From NCBI GenBank assembly GCA_950295325.1, contig OX485803.1, forward strand, positions 49,121,554 to 49,181,553: a stretch of 60,000 nt of DNA. The letters run 5' to 3'. This document shows, in pieces, positions 57,732 to 60,000 of this stretch (its first letter is position 1; the number at the start of each line of letters is the position of its first letter). The position numbers and the translations under genes were made by a program. The notes beneath the pieces were generated by a model. That model was not told the origin of the DNA and did no database searches. It worked only from the letters and a program-made list of their open reading frames with translations. This stretch comes from Polytrichum commune (taxonomy: Eukaryota; Streptophyta; Polytrichopsida; Polytrichales; Polytrichaceae).

Positions 57732-58736
57732 CTACTGTTGCAAAGCCCTGAGGATGGTGTTGCCTGAAGGAACCGCCTACGTCGATGTTGGCCACCTCCA
57801 CAACCAGGTCGGTGATGAGCAGGACGTATCTCTATGATCGGAGGCCTTGGTTGTGATCGCTCAGGTCGAGCTCCATCCCCAAATCCTTGGTGAACTCCGT
57901 GCATTCCTCGGCCAAGAATTTGAGGTGATCATTGGCGGGGTAGGTCTTCTCTCACGCCTTCATCACGAAGGGATCGTTCGCTGCAAACCGCAAACGGTTA
58001 GCTCTAAACATTGAAATCAATCTACCTTGAAGACCTTGAATCCATGAAGCCAAGGAGAACAGGGATATAGGGATCGACCAACTTGCGTGTATGTTCATAT
58101 AATCATCCACGGTAGGCTGCAAGGTGGTTAAATCATTATGGAATGACATTGCCAGCACTATATAAGTAAAATTTGGATTGATTCTAACCGCATCTATGGA
58201 AAAAATTATCTTTGTTTAGAAAGTTTGGGCGATATCATAGTAAACTGTGGTAACAAAGGAGAAGTACTAGCGAAAAACAGAGAGGATATTCTCAGATAAG
58301 GATATGAAGGAAGGACTTGGGTGAAATTTCGCCAAATCTGCGAGGAAGAAGCCCACTTGAAATGACGATGATGTCGGACACGCCCTTGCTTTTGATCTCT
58401 ATAGCATTGTCGATGAAGCTCGGCACGTGCTTGAGGCTGCAAAACAATTATCTAAAACATCTCAAAACCAAACAAACCAACCAGCTTTCGAAAGCCTGAG
58501 GAAATGGACACTAGCAGAAGTTTGTGCAAAGAAAGTGAACCAAATTCAGCAGTTCAATTCTTGAGCTGCAACATACTAACCTGCAAGTGGGCGTGAAAGC
58601 TCCGGGCACAGCGAAGAGCACAACCTTCTTGCCCTACAGGGATTCGTGGATTTAGAAACTGTGGCTACCATTGTTGTCTTCCAAGTAGCTCGAAAACACC
58701 TTTCGGAATCTTGTCACCAACTGCAATAGGAGCCAC
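57732..58736 (-). pseudogene. Type II peroxiredoxin pseudogene, introns retained
   Basis: Exon 1 (58736 to about 58582) reads VAPIAVGDKIP with GTG where ATG is expected. It loses frame after GDKIPKG, has two stops just before GKKVVLFAVPGAFTPTC (a TAA and a TAG in the stretch 58625-58665), and ends in a donor after the peroxidatic Cys codon. Exon 2 (58443 to about 58367) gives SLKHVPSFIDNAIEIKSKG. Exon 3 (57982-57732) gives NDPFVMKA, then TGA, then EKTYPANDHLKFLAEECTEF, the second cysteine being in EECTEF. It meets a TAG in the stretch after LRS and shifts frame near 57780 before an ending RALQQ. Real type II peroxiredoxins reduce peroxides with Cys of PTC. This copy cannot make the protein. 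Confidence 0.9.
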
Positions 58737-59790
58737 TTTCGCAGGAAGCCCTAACCTCAACTTCGATGTAGCTGAAACTACCACACAATCTCAATATCAC
58801 AAGACCACAAAGAAGGCAAGAGTATGGAGCTCAATATGTAATATGTTTTTGCTATCCAAGGATGTGGCTTCTGCTGGAACCAGAGGACGCAAGAAAAGTG
58901 GTGATTGATGAGGAAGGCAGGGGATGGTGCAACCTTAATAGGAAGTGAGGTTTCAGTGACTCAATGTGAATGTGGTGTGCTGAATTAGAAAGTGACGAAC
59001 TTTCCCATACCAGTTTGGGAAGGTGACAGGTGAGGCCCGGAAGTGGTAGCTACATTAATATGATATCTAGTGTCACCAATTCTAATTGCCTTGCACAATA
59101 CTAATTGTAAACTGAGGTGCAGTGTCACCAACACCAAACATTAACCTAACAGTTTTTGTCAATACCTTGAAAAAGAAAATGGGCATTGTAAATTTACAGT
59201 GTTGCAAGTATTGTCACTCATTAAGTGATTTTTCATTCAAATTTCAATCATCCATGACAATATTTCATCACAGATTTGTTAGGATGCAATTATATATACC
59301 AGACTTTGTTTCAATAATTGGCATATGGATGAACTGAAAATAAGTTGGAATGACAGTACTTACAAACGTAAGTGTCACTAAAATAGTTATCGCAGTGACA
59401 TAAAATGTCATATGACACTAAATATCATCTTTGGTGTAGCTAGTACTGACTTTCTACTCTTTTCTCATCGTGCCATACTTAAAGGGAATGACTGTGGGTG
59501 GAAAAATTTGTAAAACATGCCTCTTGAGTAATTCAAGGGTATTTGATGACAAAGAAGACCTCAGCAACTTCTTTCTTTTCTATACGACGAACTTGCTCCT
59601 GGTATGGTGCTACAATCTAACAAAAATCTACATGAATATAATATAATATGCAAACAATTCGGTAAAGTGTGAAAGATGCAATTGGTTCTGAAGCATAGCA
59701 ACCTACTTCAATAATAGAGCAGTAAATTACTGGTGACTCGTCGGCTACTTTATGCATGTTACTGACTTTAATTTAGTCCAAGGACACGAC
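58737..59790. other. Gene-free spacer
   Basis: No gene recognised. AT-rich towards 59600, with small frames lacking domains. The promoter of the former peroxiredoxin gene would have been here. Confidence 0.4.
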
Positions 59791-60000
59791 AGACACAGAT
59801 TCAAGGCCGGGGCTAGAAGACATCTGCCCAGGCCCCCGCCCCGCCCCGGGCAGATGTGCTTCTCTGCCCACGCCCCCTGCCCAAAAAAAATCCCTGCTCA
59901 CGGGAACGACAACCCATTGGGAACGACGGCAGATACCCGGGTCTTCATACCCGGACTCACGGGGCCCGCAGCTGCCGCCGCTCCCGATCCCGGAGTTCTC
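59791..60000. other. GC-rich terminal segment with a 9-bp inverted repeat
   Basis: The sequence turns sharply GC-rich. CATCTGCCC (59821-59829) is mirrored by GGGCAGATG (59848-59856) around a C/G-rich loop, and TGCCCA or GCCCC words recur. It may be the left end of another transposable element with subterminal motifs, cut off by the window edge, or a GC-rich gene start. Undecided. Confidence 0.35.

Noticed and set aside
47381-59000. A functional cluster linking the KAI2-like receptor and the peroxiredoxin
   Set aside because: They are 7 kb apart with several transposons between, one is dead, and no shared regulation is visible.

Overview
The window is nuclear DNA of a plant. It holds spliced GT-AG genes of plant families, plant-type Ty1/copia LTR retrotransposons, many small DNA transposons and AT-rich, gene-poor spacers. 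The species cannot be named from the sequence. A three-exon KAI2-type receptor and the general look make me lean to a non-seed land plant such as a moss or lycophyte, but that is a weak inference.

Genes. I reconstruct two intact genes and one decayed gene, all on the minus strand. (1) A four-exon gene at 8499-12651 encodes a predicted 877-residue pyruvate-kinase-family protein of the plant type that lacks the C-terminal regulatory domain. (2) A three-exon gene at 47381-50588 encodes a predicted 271-residue KAI2/D14-family alpha/beta hydrolase with an intact Ser-Asp-His triad. (3) A type II peroxiredoxin pseudogene at 57732-58736 keeps its introns but has four stops, two frame breaks and no ATG. 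The exon joins of the two intact genes were chosen by splice signals, and each gives a total length divisible by three.

Mobile DNA, left to right. A CCGGA-rich tandem block lies at 1-1300. Diverged dispersed repeats and a possible SINE fill 1300-8500. An old, broken copia element on the minus strand (Copia-A) spans 21532-26665. Between 28 and 37 kb lie two related hAT-like MITEs, one larger hAT-like element with CCCATG-motif ends, and two PIF/Harbinger MITEs. Two copies of one dispersed repeat act as empty sites for each other's insertions. A young copia element on the plus strand (Copia-B), with nearly identical LTRs, spans 40898-46530 and sits inside a tandem repeat just downstream of the KAI2-like gene. 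Several Harbinger-like MITEs lie at 53-55 kb, and an internally deleted pogo/Tc1-mariner element at 56324-56978. The last 200 bases turn GC-rich.

Cross-cutting theme. Short-range tandem duplication (about 100 to 500 bp units) is everywhere: in the left-end block, all three coding introns of the kinase-like gene, 16.6-16.9 kb, 38.6-39.2 kb, 40.3-47.3 kb and 51-52.2 kb. The most striking case is intron 1 of the KAI2-like gene, where decayed copies of the end of exon 1 are lined up, one still with a good splice donor. The genes look unrelated; I see no operon-like or cluster logic, and I do not claim a new multi-gene system.
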